Source: Aestuariispira insulae
Lineage (GTDB): Bacteria; Pseudomonadota; Alphaproteobacteria; UBA8366; Aestuariispiraceae
Direction of reading: 5' to 3'
Length of the DNA stretch: 64,000 nucleotides
Assembly (NCBI RefSeq): GCF_003385955.1
Contig: NZ_QRDW01000005.1
Span: forward strand, 248,001 to 312,000
In this document: positions 24,754-33,293 of the stretch, in pieces
How positions within the stretch are numbered: the stretch's first letter is position 1
Layout: every line of letters begins with the position of its first letter
Program-made: the position numbers and the translations under genes
The notes under the pieces: model-generated
What the model saw: only the letters and a program-made list of their open reading frames with translations
Database searches by the model: none
What the model was told of the DNA's origin: nothing

Positions 24754-26094
24754 ATGCGCAGTGTCTTTCTTCTCGGGGTCTTTATCGTCATTGTCTGTGC
24801 CGGGGCAAGCACGCCCTTTGTTTTTGGTATGGGCTATATCTGGGTCGATCTTTTTTCGCCCAGTAAGGTTTCCTATTCGATATTGACGGAGATTCCGATT
24901 GCCCTTGTGATGGCCGCGGGATGTATTGGGACCTATCTCGTGATGGATCGGAAAAGTCCCCCGAAATTCAATATCATCACCTTTCTTTTGATCCTGTTCG
25001 CCTTATGGATCACCTTCACGACTTTCAGGGCGGCCTTGCCGGGCCATGCCTGGATCAAATGGGATTTTGCCTTCAAGGCGGTGACCTTTTCCATCTTCTT
25101 GCCCTACCTGTTCCGGACCCGCGTTCAACTGGAAGCCATGTTGCTGGCGATTGTTGTGTCGCTGTCCGGCACCTTCATGACCTTTGGGGTTAAAACCTTG
25201 ATGACAGGTGGCGGCTATAGCATGAATCTGGGCCTGCTGTCGGGCAATTCGGGATTGGCGGAAGGCAGCACCCTGGCCATGGTGGTGGCCTGTTCGATCC
25301 CGTTCCAGATTTATTTGATGAGACATAGTCTGATCTTTCCGAAACATTGGATTGTGAAACTGGGATTCCTGGGGTTTCAGGCCTGCAGTTTGCTGACAAT
25401 TCTGGGCACACATGCGCGCACCGGCCTGATCTCTCTTGGCGTTTTGGCGATGGTTTATTGGTGGTTGGCTGCCAATAAGATCCGGAATGCCTTGATTGTC
25501 CTGGTGGCGGCTGCTGCAGCCCTGTCGGTTGCTGATGACAGCTGGCTTGACCGTATGTCGACTGTGACCGAATACAATACCGAAACATCGGCTTTGGGCC
25601 GTATCGTCGTCTGGAAATGGACCTGGGATTATGTTCAGGACAACCCGTTGGGCGGCGGGTTCGGTGTTTACAGGCTTTCGCGCTATACCCAGACCATCAT
25701 CAATGAAGATGGCGAAGAAGAATTATATGAAGTGGCCGGCAAGGCATTCCATAGCGCCTATTTTGAGGTTTTGGGCGAACATGGCTATCTGGGGTTGGCG
25801 CTCTATCTTCTGATCATTCTGCTGGCGGTACTGTCACTGAGGAAAACCAAGAAGAAGACGCGTGACGTGCCGGAACTGACGTGGGCACGCGATCTCTCCA
25901 CGGCTGTTATGACCGCCATTTTGGTCCATATGGCGGGCAGCTCCTTCATCGGGGTCGCGTTCCAACCTTTTATCTATTATTACGTCGCGATCGCGATCAG
26001 TCTGGACCAATATGTCCGGCGGGTCTATGAGCCGCAAAAGGCCGGACGCGGCTCTCGCAAGAGCCAGTTGAAAAACAGCAGGAAAGCGGTCTAG
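24754..26094 (+). CDS. O-antigen ligase/polymerase-like protein of the XrtA system (TIGR03097-like)
   Basis: A 446-residue membrane protein with about 10-12 hydrophobic segments and a large periplasmic loop near residues 280-340 (NPLGGGFGVYRL, GKAFHSAYFEVLGEHG). The loop histidine and GEHG fit the Wzy/WaaL superfamily, and the N-terminal half fits the putative O-glycosylation ligase of exosortase A loci. It would polymerise lipid-linked repeats or transfer glycan to protein or lipid acceptors in the periplasm. It has an AAGGGA ribosome site and follows the small membrane protein by 9 bp. The basic C-terminal tail is cytoplasmic. Confidence 0.82.
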   Translation: MRSVFLLGVFIVIVCAGASTPFVFGMGYIWVDLFSPSKVSYSILTEIPIALVMAAGCIGTYLVMDRKSPPKFNIITFLLILFALWITFTTFRAALPGHAWIKWDFAFKAVTFSIFLPYLFRTRVQLEAMLLAIVVSLSGTFMTFGVKTLMTGGGYSMNLGLLSGNSGLAEGSTLAMVVACSIPFQIYLMRHSLIFPKHWIVKLGFLGFQACSLLTILGTHARTGLISLGVLAMVYWWLAANKIRNALIVLVAAAAALSVADDSWLDRMSTVTEYNTETSALGRIVVWKWTWDYVQDNPLGGGFGVYRLSRYTQTIINEDGEEELYEVAGKAFHSAYFEVLGEHGYLGLALYLLIILLAVLSLRKTKKKTRDVPELTWARDLSTAVMTAILVHMAGSSFIGVAFQPFIYYYVAIAISLDQYVRRVYEPQKAGRGSRKSQLKNSRKAV

Positions 26095-26103
26095 GGCGCA
26101 GAC

Positions 26104-27825
26104 ATGGGTATTTTCATTGTTTCTGATCAGCATGATGCCGGGCCGTCTAGCCGTCTGGATCAACTGATTTTGGACCATCAGGAGCATGGCTTTTCCCTGG
26201 TGGAAGACCGATCCTATCAGGGCCAACGCATTTGCCTTTTCAATCCTCTGGATCAGCGCGATAGCCAATATATCGTGTTGGAGGGGGGCGATTTCATCTT
26301 TGCCGCCGGCACATTTCTCTTCGACGGCAACGAAGGGCGTGTTGCGCTGACGGCATTTTTCCGGAATTTCGTGCCGGGTGAGCACTGCCTGCGCGGGACA
26401 TCGGGGCATTTTGCCCTGCTGGTCGGCAAGGGCGGGCGGCTCTATTGCCTGAGTGACCAATTGGGCAGCATGAAGATTTATCATGATGCAAACCGCCGGT
26501 ATCATTCCACATCCTTCCTCGCCCTTGGGCAGATGACCGGTACCCTGACTCCAGATGATTATGGATGTTACCAATATGTCTGGAATGAAACGGTGTTCGG
26601 CTGTCGCACTCCGGCAAGGGAGGTGAAGAGTCTGCCGGTGGATCGCATCCATGAAATCGGTGGCGTGTTGGCGGATTATCCGATCCGCCTGCCGGTCAGT
26701 TTGGAAGGCAATGGCTATGACGGCCTGTCGCTGGATGCAATCGCCGAAGCACAAAATGAGCGGCTTATCCCATATTGGAAACAGATGTTGGATCTGTTTC
26801 CGGAAAAATTCCAATGCGCCCTCTCGGGCGGCTATGATTCCCGATTGCAGGTGGCGTTGTTCAAACAGGTGGGAAAGCTGCCCCATCTCTATACCTATGG
26901 CCGGGATAATGATGATGATGTGAAGGTTGCCCGCGCGATTTGTGAGGGCGAGGGCTGGCCGATCAAGGTGATCAACAAGGCCGCGCGTCAGCTGGATCCG
27001 GATGAATATGCGGAGACCTTTCAAAAAGCGTTTTTCACCTTTGATGGCTGGCGTGCGGACGGTCTGTTCGGTCCGGCCCCTGACCTGCAGGACCGCAAGG
27101 ACAGGATTGCCGGAGGCAAGGTATTGCTGAATGGGTCTTTGGGCGAGATTTACCGGAATTTCTGGTATCTGCCGAACCGGTCCATCAAGGCACGCTCCTT
27201 TGTCCAGGCCAGTTACAGTCGCTATGACGCACGGGCCTGCACCGGTGCTTTTGCGCCCGGTGAGTTCGAGGATATCCTGATCGAGGAGATGAAGTCGGTG
27301 CTGGGAACCGGCAGCGACCGCTTTTCGCGTGCTGAAATCGAGGGACTTTATCCATTGTTTCGGGGACGCTATTGGACGTCACGCGATGTCGCGCTTAACC
27401 AACGTTTTGGTTATGCGATTTATCCGTTCCTGGAAGTGGATACGATAGCCGACACGGCCACCATTCCCTTGCGGCATAAACAGTTTGGTCTGTTGGAAGC
27501 GCGGATGATTGCGTTGCTGGACCGGCAGCTGGCCTCCTATGGCAGCAGCTATGGCTACAATTTTCTGAACGGGCCGCCGCGCGGCTATCGTATCAAGCAT
27601 CTGGAATCGGTCCACCGGCCGATTTTCCTGCGAAAGCGGGCTTATCGGATCAAGAGCCGATTGCAGCAAGAGAAATACTATTCGCTAGGCGCGGACTATA
27701 TATCGCGGTTGATTGATCCGGGCTTCCCGGTCATGGGGAGGCTGTTCCGGGCCGAAGGAATCAACGACCCGGAAGCCTATAACCGGATGGCAACGCTGGA
27801 ATATTTGTTCCAGAGGATGGGCTAG
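26104..27825 (+). CDS. Asparagine-synthase-like ATP-dependent ligase lacking the glutaminase cysteine
   Basis: A 573-residue protein with the domain order of asparagine synthetase B: an N-terminal Ntn-hydrolase-like half (FAAGTFLFDG, GHFALLVGKGGRLYCLSDQLG) and a C-terminal PP-loop ATPase half with SGGYDSRLQVALF near residue 240. The N-terminus is MGIF, so the cysteine at position 2 required for glutamine hydrolysis is missing; free ammonia or another amine would be the donor, or the domain is structural. Genes of this superfamily are recurrent in exosortase A loci. It lies 9 bp after the polymerase gene. A role in amidating a uronic acid of the polymer is plausible but inferred. Confidence 0.72.
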   Translation: MGIFIVSDQHDAGPSSRLDQLILDHQEHGFSLVEDRSYQGQRICLFNPLDQRDSQYIVLEGGDFIFAAGTFLFDGNEGRVALTAFFRNFVPGEHCLRGTSGHFALLVGKGGRLYCLSDQLGSMKIYHDANRRYHSTSFLALGQMTGTLTPDDYGCYQYVWNETVFGCRTPAREVKSLPVDRIHEIGGVLADYPIRLPVSLEGNGYDGLSLDAIAEAQNERLIPYWKQMLDLFPEKFQCALSGGYDSRLQVALFKQVGKLPHLYTYGRDNDDDVKVARAICEGEGWPIKVINKAARQLDPDEYAETFQKAFFTFDGWRADGLFGPAPDLQDRKDRIAGGKVLLNGSLGEIYRNFWYLPNRSIKARSFVQASYSRYDARACTGAFAPGEFEDILIEEMKSVLGTGSDRFSRAEIEGLYPLFRGRYWTSRDVALNQRFGYAIYPFLEVDTIADTATIPLRHKQFGLLEARMIALLDRQLASYGSSYGYNFLNGPPRGYRIKHLESVHRPIFLRKRAYRIKSRLQQEKYYSLGADYISRLIDPGFPVMGRLFRAEGINDPEAYNRMATLEYLFQRMG

Positions 27826-27828
27826 GTT

Positions 27829-29052
27829 TCAGCTTTTTGCCAAAAGTGCCCCATAGACCCCTTCGTAATTGCTGACACTGTTGGCCCAGTTGCGGACGTC
27901 TTCCACATATTGGCGTCCGGCCGTGCCTATGGCCGGCCAGTCGTCCCGTTTACGGGCCAGTGCCACCAGTTCCGTCGCCAGGGCTTCGGCATTGCCGGCC
28001 TGGAACAATGTACCGGTCCTGCCATGGTCGATCAGTTCCTTGTGACCGCCCACATCAGAGGCAATGAATATCCGGCGCTGGGCCATGGCTTCCAGCGGTT
28101 TCAGGGGTGTGACCGTCTCGGTCAGGCGCATGGAATGGCGCGGATAGGCCAGGATATCAACCAGTGCGTAATATTGATCGACCACATCATGGGGAACCCG
28201 GCCGGTGAAGATGATGTCCTGCTCAATGCCCAATGATTTTGCCTGGTCGCGCAGGGCCTGTTCGGCCTGGCCGCCGCCGACCATCAGGATCGTGGCTTCG
28301 GGGATTTCTTTTTTGATTGCGGGGAAGGCATCCAGGAGTAGGTCCAGCCCTTCATATTCATAAAAAGAGCCGATGAAGCCCAGCACGAGCTTTCCCTCCA
28401 GCCCGAGATCCTGGACCAGCTTGGGGTCACGTAATACCTGGCGGTCGGGAAACTCATTCAGATCAATGGCGTTGGGGATGACGGTCAGCTTTTCGGCCGG
28501 GATATTGCGTTCAATAATATCCTGACGCAGGCCTTCGCATATGGTGGTTGCGGCATTCACATTGCGCAAGACATAGGTTTCCAGGGCGCGGGTCAGGCGA
28601 TAGCGCGGACCCCAGGCACGGCATGTGCCGTGGCTAACGGCGGCATCTTCCCAGAAAGCGCGGATTTCATAGACCACCGGAATGCCATGCTTTTTGCCGG
28701 CCCTTAACGCCGGAATGCCGTTTAGCGCCGGGCTGTGGGCATGCAGGATGTCCGGTTTGACTTCCTGGATCACTTCATCCAGACGGCGGGTCATGGCATT
28801 CATTAGGGCAAACTCACCAAGGACCGGAAGTTTTGCAACAAAACCATCCGGAGCAGGTGTGCGATAAAACTCCCAGTCTCCATCCTTGGAAGGCACGGTT
28901 TCTCTCGGCACATAATCCTGGGTATGTTTTGGGCCGGTCAGATGGAAGGTTTCCCAGCCGCGGCGGCGCTGCTCCCGAAGGATCGACAGGGTTCGGAATG
29001 TATAGCCGCTATGCAGCGGGATGGAATGATCCAAAATATGCAGAATGCGCAT
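27829..29052 (-). CDS. Exosortase A-associated glycosyltransferase (GT4, TIGR04063/Daro_2409-like)
   Basis: A protein of about 407 residues starting MRILHILDHSIPLHSGYTFR, the characteristic opening of a PEP-CTERM/exosortase A-associated GT4 family. It has two Rossmann-like halves with the donor-binding region GFIGSFYEYEGLD, the PHDVVDQYYA segment, and LETVTPLKPLEAMA-type acidic motif (TETVTPLKPLEAMAQ). It transfers a sugar during repeat-unit assembly at the cytoplasmic face. The open frame extends to 29121, but the MRILHIL start at 29052 fits the family. It is convergent with the asparagine-synthase-like gene and divergent from wecC. Confidence 0.87.
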   Translation of the reverse strand: MRILHILDHSIPLHSGYTFRTLSILREQRRRGWETFHLTGPKHTQDYVPRETVPSKDGDWEFYRTPAPDGFVAKLPVLGEFALMNAMTRRLDEVIQEVKPDILHAHSPALNGIPALRAGKKHGIPVVYEIRAFWEDAAVSHGTCRAWGPRYRLTRALETYVLRNVNAATTICEGLRQDIIERNIPAEKLTVIPNAIDLNEFPDRQVLRDPKLVQDLGLEGKLVLGFIGSFYEYEGLDLLLDAFPAIKKEIPEATILMVGGGQAEQALRDQAKSLGIEQDIIFTGRVPHDVVDQYYALVDILAYPRHSMRLTETVTPLKPLEAMAQRRIFIASDVGGHKELIDHGRTGTLFQAGNAEALATELVALARKRDDWPAIGTAGRQYVEDVRNWANSVSNYEGVYGALLAKS

Positions 29053-29360
29053 GTCTGACCGTTTAACCGTCCTTGAGTTGTCATCATGGCCGTCGGCCTG
29101 TTCCTGGATCAGGAACAGCATGCGATCCGGCGCTCGTGGATGATGCCCTTTGAATGCCCCACCGTTGAATAGCGGAATTCAGTTTGATGGGAAACCCCTA
29201 TTCGGGGAAGGAGGCGGTGTCCGGCGACGGCGTGCCTTTGGCAGGAGCCCGGGCTTCTTCTGGATTTGGTTCTATTTCACTGTGAAAGCAAGTTGGCGTT
29301 GCCAACGCCAAACAGGGCCGCTATGAAAGCTCTCATTGACTGCAGACAAGGAGTGAACGG
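29053..29360. promoter_or_regulatory. Divergent promoter region with two perfect palindromes
   Basis: A 308-bp region with no gene. It contains CTGTTCCTG-GAT-CAGGAACAG (29098-29118, 9-bp arms) and TTGGCGTT-GCC-AACGCCAA (29293-29311, 8-bp arms), one near each divergent gene. They are operator-like, but no cognate regulator can be named. Confidence 0.5.
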
Positions 29361-30602
29361 GTGGACACCAATGTAAAAACCGTGTCGGTCATCGGGCTGG
29401 GCTATGTCGGTTTGCCGACTGCTGCCATTCTGGCAAGCCGCGGCTTTGATGTGATCGGCGTCGATGTGAATGAGCATGCGGTCCGCACGATCAATGATGG
29501 CAAGGTTCATATTGTCGAGCCGGATCTGGATATCCTGGTACAGGCATCCGTCACGATGGGGCGTTTGAAAGCCACAACCGAAGCCCAGGCGGCGGATGTT
29601 TTCATGCTGGCCGTGCCGACCCCATTCAAAGATGACAAGCAGCCGGACCTGGCCTATCTGGAGGCGGCGACCCGCTCCATTGCGCCAGTGATTAAAAAAG
29701 GTGACATGGTCATTTTGGAATCCACTTCACCGGTTGGCACGACCGCGGCAATTTCCAGCTGGTTGAGCGAAATGCGCCCGGACCTTGCTTTCCCGCATCA
29801 GTCCAAAACGCCGGATGTCAATCTGGCACATTGCCCTGAACGCATCCTGCCGGGCCATGTCCTGCGGGAGCTGGTTGAGAATGACCGGATCATCGGCGGC
29901 ATCACCCATGAATGTTCGGAGAAGGCGGAAGCATTCTATCGGACCTTTGTTACCGGGGAATGCATCCTGACCAATGCCCGCACAGCGGAACTCGCCAAAC
30001 TGGTGGAAAACTCCTACCGGGATGTGAATATCGCCTTTGCCAATGAATTGTCAGTGATCTGCGACGGCCTGGATATTGATGTCTGGGAATTGATCAACCT
30101 GACCAACCGCCATCCGCGTGTGAATATCCTGCAGCCTGGTCCCGGTGTTGGTGGTCATTGTATCGCGGTGGATCCCTGGTTCATTGTCGCGCAAAATCCC
30201 GAAGATGCGCGTTTGATCCGCACGGCACGGGAAGTGAATGATGCCAAGCCGCATTTTGTCATCGATAAGGTGCTGGCCGCCGCGGACAGGTTCAAGGCAC
30301 CCAAGGTTGCCTGCTTCGGTCTGACTTATAAGGCGGACATTGACGATCTGCGGGAAAGCCCGGCGCTGGATATTGTGAAACTGCTGAGCAGCAAACTGGA
30401 TGGTGAGGTGATTGCGGTGGAACCCAATATTTCCAAACTGCCCGCCAGTCTGGAAAATGCCGGCAACATTTCCCTGATGGACTCCGGGGATGCCCTGGAT
30501 CAGGCCGATATCGCGGTCTTCCTGGTGGCGCATCGCCAATTCAAGGATATTGCGCCGGCGGCCCTGGACAGCAAGGTTGTGATTCGCACGATCAAAAGCT
30601 GA
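29361..30602 (+). CDS. wecC: UDP-N-acetyl-D-mannosamine dehydrogenase (WecC family)
   Basis: A 413-residue nucleotide-sugar dehydrogenase. It has an N-terminal NAD fold (GLGYVGLPTAAILASRGFDV), a central helix domain (ELAKLVENSYRDVNIAFANE), the catalytic cysteine in PGPGVGGHCIAVDP near residue 265, and a C-terminal UDP-binding fold (GLTYKADIDDLRESPAL). It oxidises UDP-ManNAc to the uronic acid, giving an acidic polymer. The start is GTG with an AAGGAG ribosome site at 29348-29353. The usual partner, UDP-GlcNAc 2-epimerase (WecB), is not in the window. A related UDP-sugar dehydrogenase with another substrate is possible. Confidence 0.9.
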   Translation: MDTNVKTVSVIGLGYVGLPTAAILASRGFDVIGVDVNEHAVRTINDGKVHIVEPDLDILVQASVTMGRLKATTEAQAADVFMLAVPTPFKDDKQPDLAYLEAATRSIAPVIKKGDMVILESTSPVGTTAAISSWLSEMRPDLAFPHQSKTPDVNLAHCPERILPGHVLRELVENDRIIGGITHECSEKAEAFYRTFVTGECILTNARTAELAKLVENSYRDVNIAFANELSVICDGLDIDVWELINLTNRHPRVNILQPGPGVGGHCIAVDPWFIVAQNPEDARLIRTAREVNDAKPHFVIDKVLAAADRFKAPKVACFGLTYKADIDDLRESPALDIVKLLSSKLDGEVIAVEPNISKLPASLENAGNISLMDSGDALDQADIAVFLVAHRQFKDIAPAALDSKVVIRTIKS

Positions 30603-30620
30603 TTGGTGGAAAATCCAATG

Positions 30621-30650
30621 AAAAGGCCGCTCCCGAGAGCGGCCTTTTTT
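30621..30650. terminator. Bidirectional terminator between wecC and a glycosyltransferase gene
   Basis: AAAAGGCCGCTC-CCGA-GAGCGGCCTTTTTT: a GC-rich stem flanked by A-run and T-run, placed between two convergent genes. Confidence 0.92.
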
Positions 30651-30668
30651 GTTTCATGTTTGATCTTA

Positions 30669-31868
30669 TCAACCGGTTGGTCGCAAGCGACCCGGCTCTT
30701 GCGCCAGGATCTTGCGGAACAGACGAAGCTGACCCTGGGTGGTGTCATCCCAGCTGAATTTTTCGGCATAGGCGCGGGTGGCTGTGCGTTCCGGCATATT
30801 ATCAAGCAATGTCCTGATGCCGTCAGCGATAGCGCCGGGCGCGCGTTGATCCACTAACAAGCCTGCCTCCGGAGCGGTGACAACCTCGTCAGTGCCGCCG
30901 ATCCGGGTGGCCACGACCGGTGTGCCGCTGGCCATGGATTCCAACAGGACATTGGCCCAGCCCTCACTGCTGGAACTTAAAACACTGAAATCGGCAGCGG
31001 AAAAGAGTTCTGACAGTTCTTTATGCGGGACCGCACCCAGAAGGCGCACCCGGTCTTTGAGGCCATTGCGTGCGATTTGAGCCTCTAGATTGGCGCGCTC
31101 CGGTCCTTCTCCGGCAATCAGGAAAGTCAAATCAGGGATTTCCTTGACCGCATCGATGGTGATGTGATGGCCTTTGCGTTCAATCAAGCCGCCAACGGAA
31201 ACGCCGATCTTGCCGGAAACGCTATATTTCTGCCGTGCCTGTTCCTGGTTCATTGGTTGAAAGCCTGTCAGATCCACGCCGTTCCGCAAGAAGGTAACTT
31301 TCTCCATATCGGCACAGAGATCTTTCAGCGGTTCGGTGAGTGCATTACTCACGGTGATGATGCCATCCGCCTGGTCGGCAGCCCAACGGATCCATTTCTT
31401 CGGGATTGGAAAGCCGGGGAACTGGTTCAGGTCGGCACCGCGTGCGGTGATGATAAAAGGCTTGTTGAAGTCACGGGCCAGAAGGGCGGCTGCCACACCA
31501 TCCGGATAAAAATAATGGGCATCCAAAAGATCAAAATCATAACCGGATTCGATGATCCGCCGCACGATGGGGCGCATGGCCCGATACAGCAGATAGGGGC
31601 TAATAATCATGCCGATTTTAGGGATCACCGGAAAGCGCGGATGATTGATTTCCAGACCATGCCGTATTTCCTGTTCCGGCACCTGCGCCAGCTTGCCATA
31701 TTTGCCAAAACGGTCGGAAGCGATGGGAAACCAGGGAACGGGGGCCAGTACTTTGGCTTCCACCTCTCCCGATGCTTTCAAATGGCGCAGCCGATTTTCA
31801 ACAAATACGCCGAAATTCGGTTGCTGCTGATTGGGGAACAGGCTCGTAAAGGTCAGTATTTTGATCAT
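30669..31868 (-). CDS. Glycosyltransferase family 4
   Basis: A 399-residue GT4 (GT-B fold) enzyme. The N-terminal domain begins ILTFTSLFPNQQQPNFGVFV and carries HYFYPDGVAAA and ARGADLNQFPG. The C-terminal donor domain has VGGLIERKGHH, the GEGPERANLE segment and the EGWANVLLESMASGTPVVAT motif containing the conserved EX7E glutamates. It would add one sugar of the exopolysaccharide repeat unit from a nucleotide-sugar donor. It is convergent with wecC across a strong terminator and divergent from the next glycosyltransferase. Linkage and sugar cannot be derived. Confidence 0.88.
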   Translation of the reverse strand: MIKILTFTSLFPNQQQPNFGVFVENRLRHLKASGEVEAKVLAPVPWFPIASDRFGKYGKLAQVPEQEIRHGLEINHPRFPVIPKIGMIISPYLLYRAMRPIVRRIIESGYDFDLLDAHYFYPDGVAAALLARDFNKPFIITARGADLNQFPGFPIPKKWIRWAADQADGIITVSNALTEPLKDLCADMEKVTFLRNGVDLTGFQPMNQEQARQKYSVSGKIGVSVGGLIERKGHHITIDAVKEIPDLTFLIAGEGPERANLEAQIARNGLKDRVRLLGAVPHKELSELFSAADFSVLSSSSEGWANVLLESMASGTPVVATRIGGTDEVVTAPEAGLLVDQRAPGAIADGIRTLLDNMPERTATRAYAEKFSWDDTTQGQLRLFRKILAQEPGRLRPTG

Positions 31869-32087
31869 ACCGGATCACCAGGCTTATGCATTTGCCCGGC
31901 AATAGCGTTCAGCCAGGTCTAATTTAGAAAAGGTGGATTTCCAAAGGCTATAGCAGCTGGATAGGAGCTGTGGAACCCGGTAATTGAATTAAATGCGACA
32001 GGCTTTTAAACAGGAGGGGGCTGGTATATGGTCCGACTGTTTTTGGGCGGCGATCAAGCCGAGCCCTACAGGAACGGAGTGTAACCG

Positions 32088-33293
32088 TTGTCACGTCAGT
32101 CCCAGCCAGTGACGCAATCCAATGAAGTGACCCAAGATCCACCGGGCCGGACGCGTTCTTCCGGTGGCAGACAATATCGATTGCTGCATGTTTTTCCGTC
32201 TTTCGATATCGGCGGGTCACAGACCCGTTTCGTGCAACTGGTGAAGGGGCTTGGTACGGAATTCCATCATTTGGTTTTGTCACTCTCCAACAATTGGCAG
32301 GCGGCCGAATTGCTGGAAGAGGTCTCAAACTGGGAAAAAGTGCGCGAGGATTTTCCAAAACCCTTCCGGATGCCCGAATATCGGCGGGCCCGTCAGCTCA
32401 TGCGCGATTTGAATGTGGATTTGCTGGTGACCTATAATTGGGGAGCGGTTGATTTTGCCATCGCCAATCGGCTGATGGCGGTTTGCCCGCATGTGGATAT
32501 GCAGGACGGATTTGGCCCGGAAGAGGTTGTCACCCGGCTGTTGCGGCGCAATCTATTCCGTTTCCTGTCTTATAGCGGAGCCAGTACGCTTGTCGCTCCT
32601 TCCAGAATGCTGGAGAATATCGCGCGCAGGGAATGGCATCTGCCAAAATCCATCGTCAGATATTTGCCCAACGGCATTGATCTTTCCCGTTTTTCCTCAA
32701 GTCCCGACCCAGCCCTAGTGACACGGTTGGGCCTGGATGACCCGGGTCTGCCGGTCATCGGGACGGTCGCGACCCTGCGGCCGGAGAAAAATCTTCGGCG
32801 TTTGATTGATGCTTTCAACCTGGTCCGGGAGCATCATATTTGCAAATTGGTGATCATTGGTGATGGTGCCTTGCGGGATGATCTGGAAAGCTATGCGGCC
32901 TCCACCAACGCCGGCGGGGATATCGTCTTTGCCGGTCGTCTGAATAATCCGGAAGCGGTGCTAGGCCGATTTGATATTTATGCCTTGTCGTCTGATACGG
33001 AACAGATGCCCTTCAGCCTTCTGGAGGCCATGGCATCGAAATGTGCGGTGGCCAGTGTCGATGTCGGGGATATTGCCAATATGGTGTCGCCTGACAACCG
33101 CGCCTATATCTGTGAGAAATCCGCGGGTGCCCTGGCGGATCAGATCTCAACACTGTTGCAAAATCCTGATTTGACCCGGGAACTTGGGCTGGAGAACAGC
33201 CGGTTCGTCGCGGAGAATTTCGACGAGAATGTCATGTTCGCCCGTTATCGAGAGGTGTTTCTCGGTGCGGTTAAGGGGCGACAGTCGGCCTGA
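32088..33293 (+). CDS. Glycosyltransferase family 4
   Basis: A 401-residue GT-B glycosyltransferase. It has a hydrophilic 30-residue leader, then LLHVFPSFDIGGSQTRF (GGSQ/GGAE-type acceptor motif), YLPNGIDLSRF, GTVATLRPEKNLRRLI and a donor-site region SSDTEQMPFSLLEAMAS with conserved glutamates. It probably extends the lipid-linked repeat unit. The start is TTG with a purine-rich ribosome site (GGAACGGAG) just upstream. Its last 23 bases overlap, tail to tail, the end of the prsK gene on the other strand. Its specific sugar is unknown. Confidence 0.86.
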   Translation: MSRQSQPVTQSNEVTQDPPGRTRSSGGRQYRLLHVFPSFDIGGSQTRFVQLVKGLGTEFHHLVLSLSNNWQAAELLEEVSNWEKVREDFPKPFRMPEYRRARQLMRDLNVDLLVTYNWGAVDFAIANRLMAVCPHVDMQDGFGPEEVVTRLLRRNLFRFLSYSGASTLVAPSRMLENIARREWHLPKSIVRYLPNGIDLSRFSSSPDPALVTRLGLDDPGLPVIGTVATLRPEKNLRRLIDAFNLVREHHICKLVIIGDGALRDDLESYAASTNAGGDIVFAGRLNNPEAVLGRFDIYALSSDTEQMPFSLLEAMASKCAVASVDVGDIANMVSPDNRAYICEKSAGALADQISTLLQNPDLTRELGLENSRFVAENFDENVMFARYREVFLGAVKGRQSA

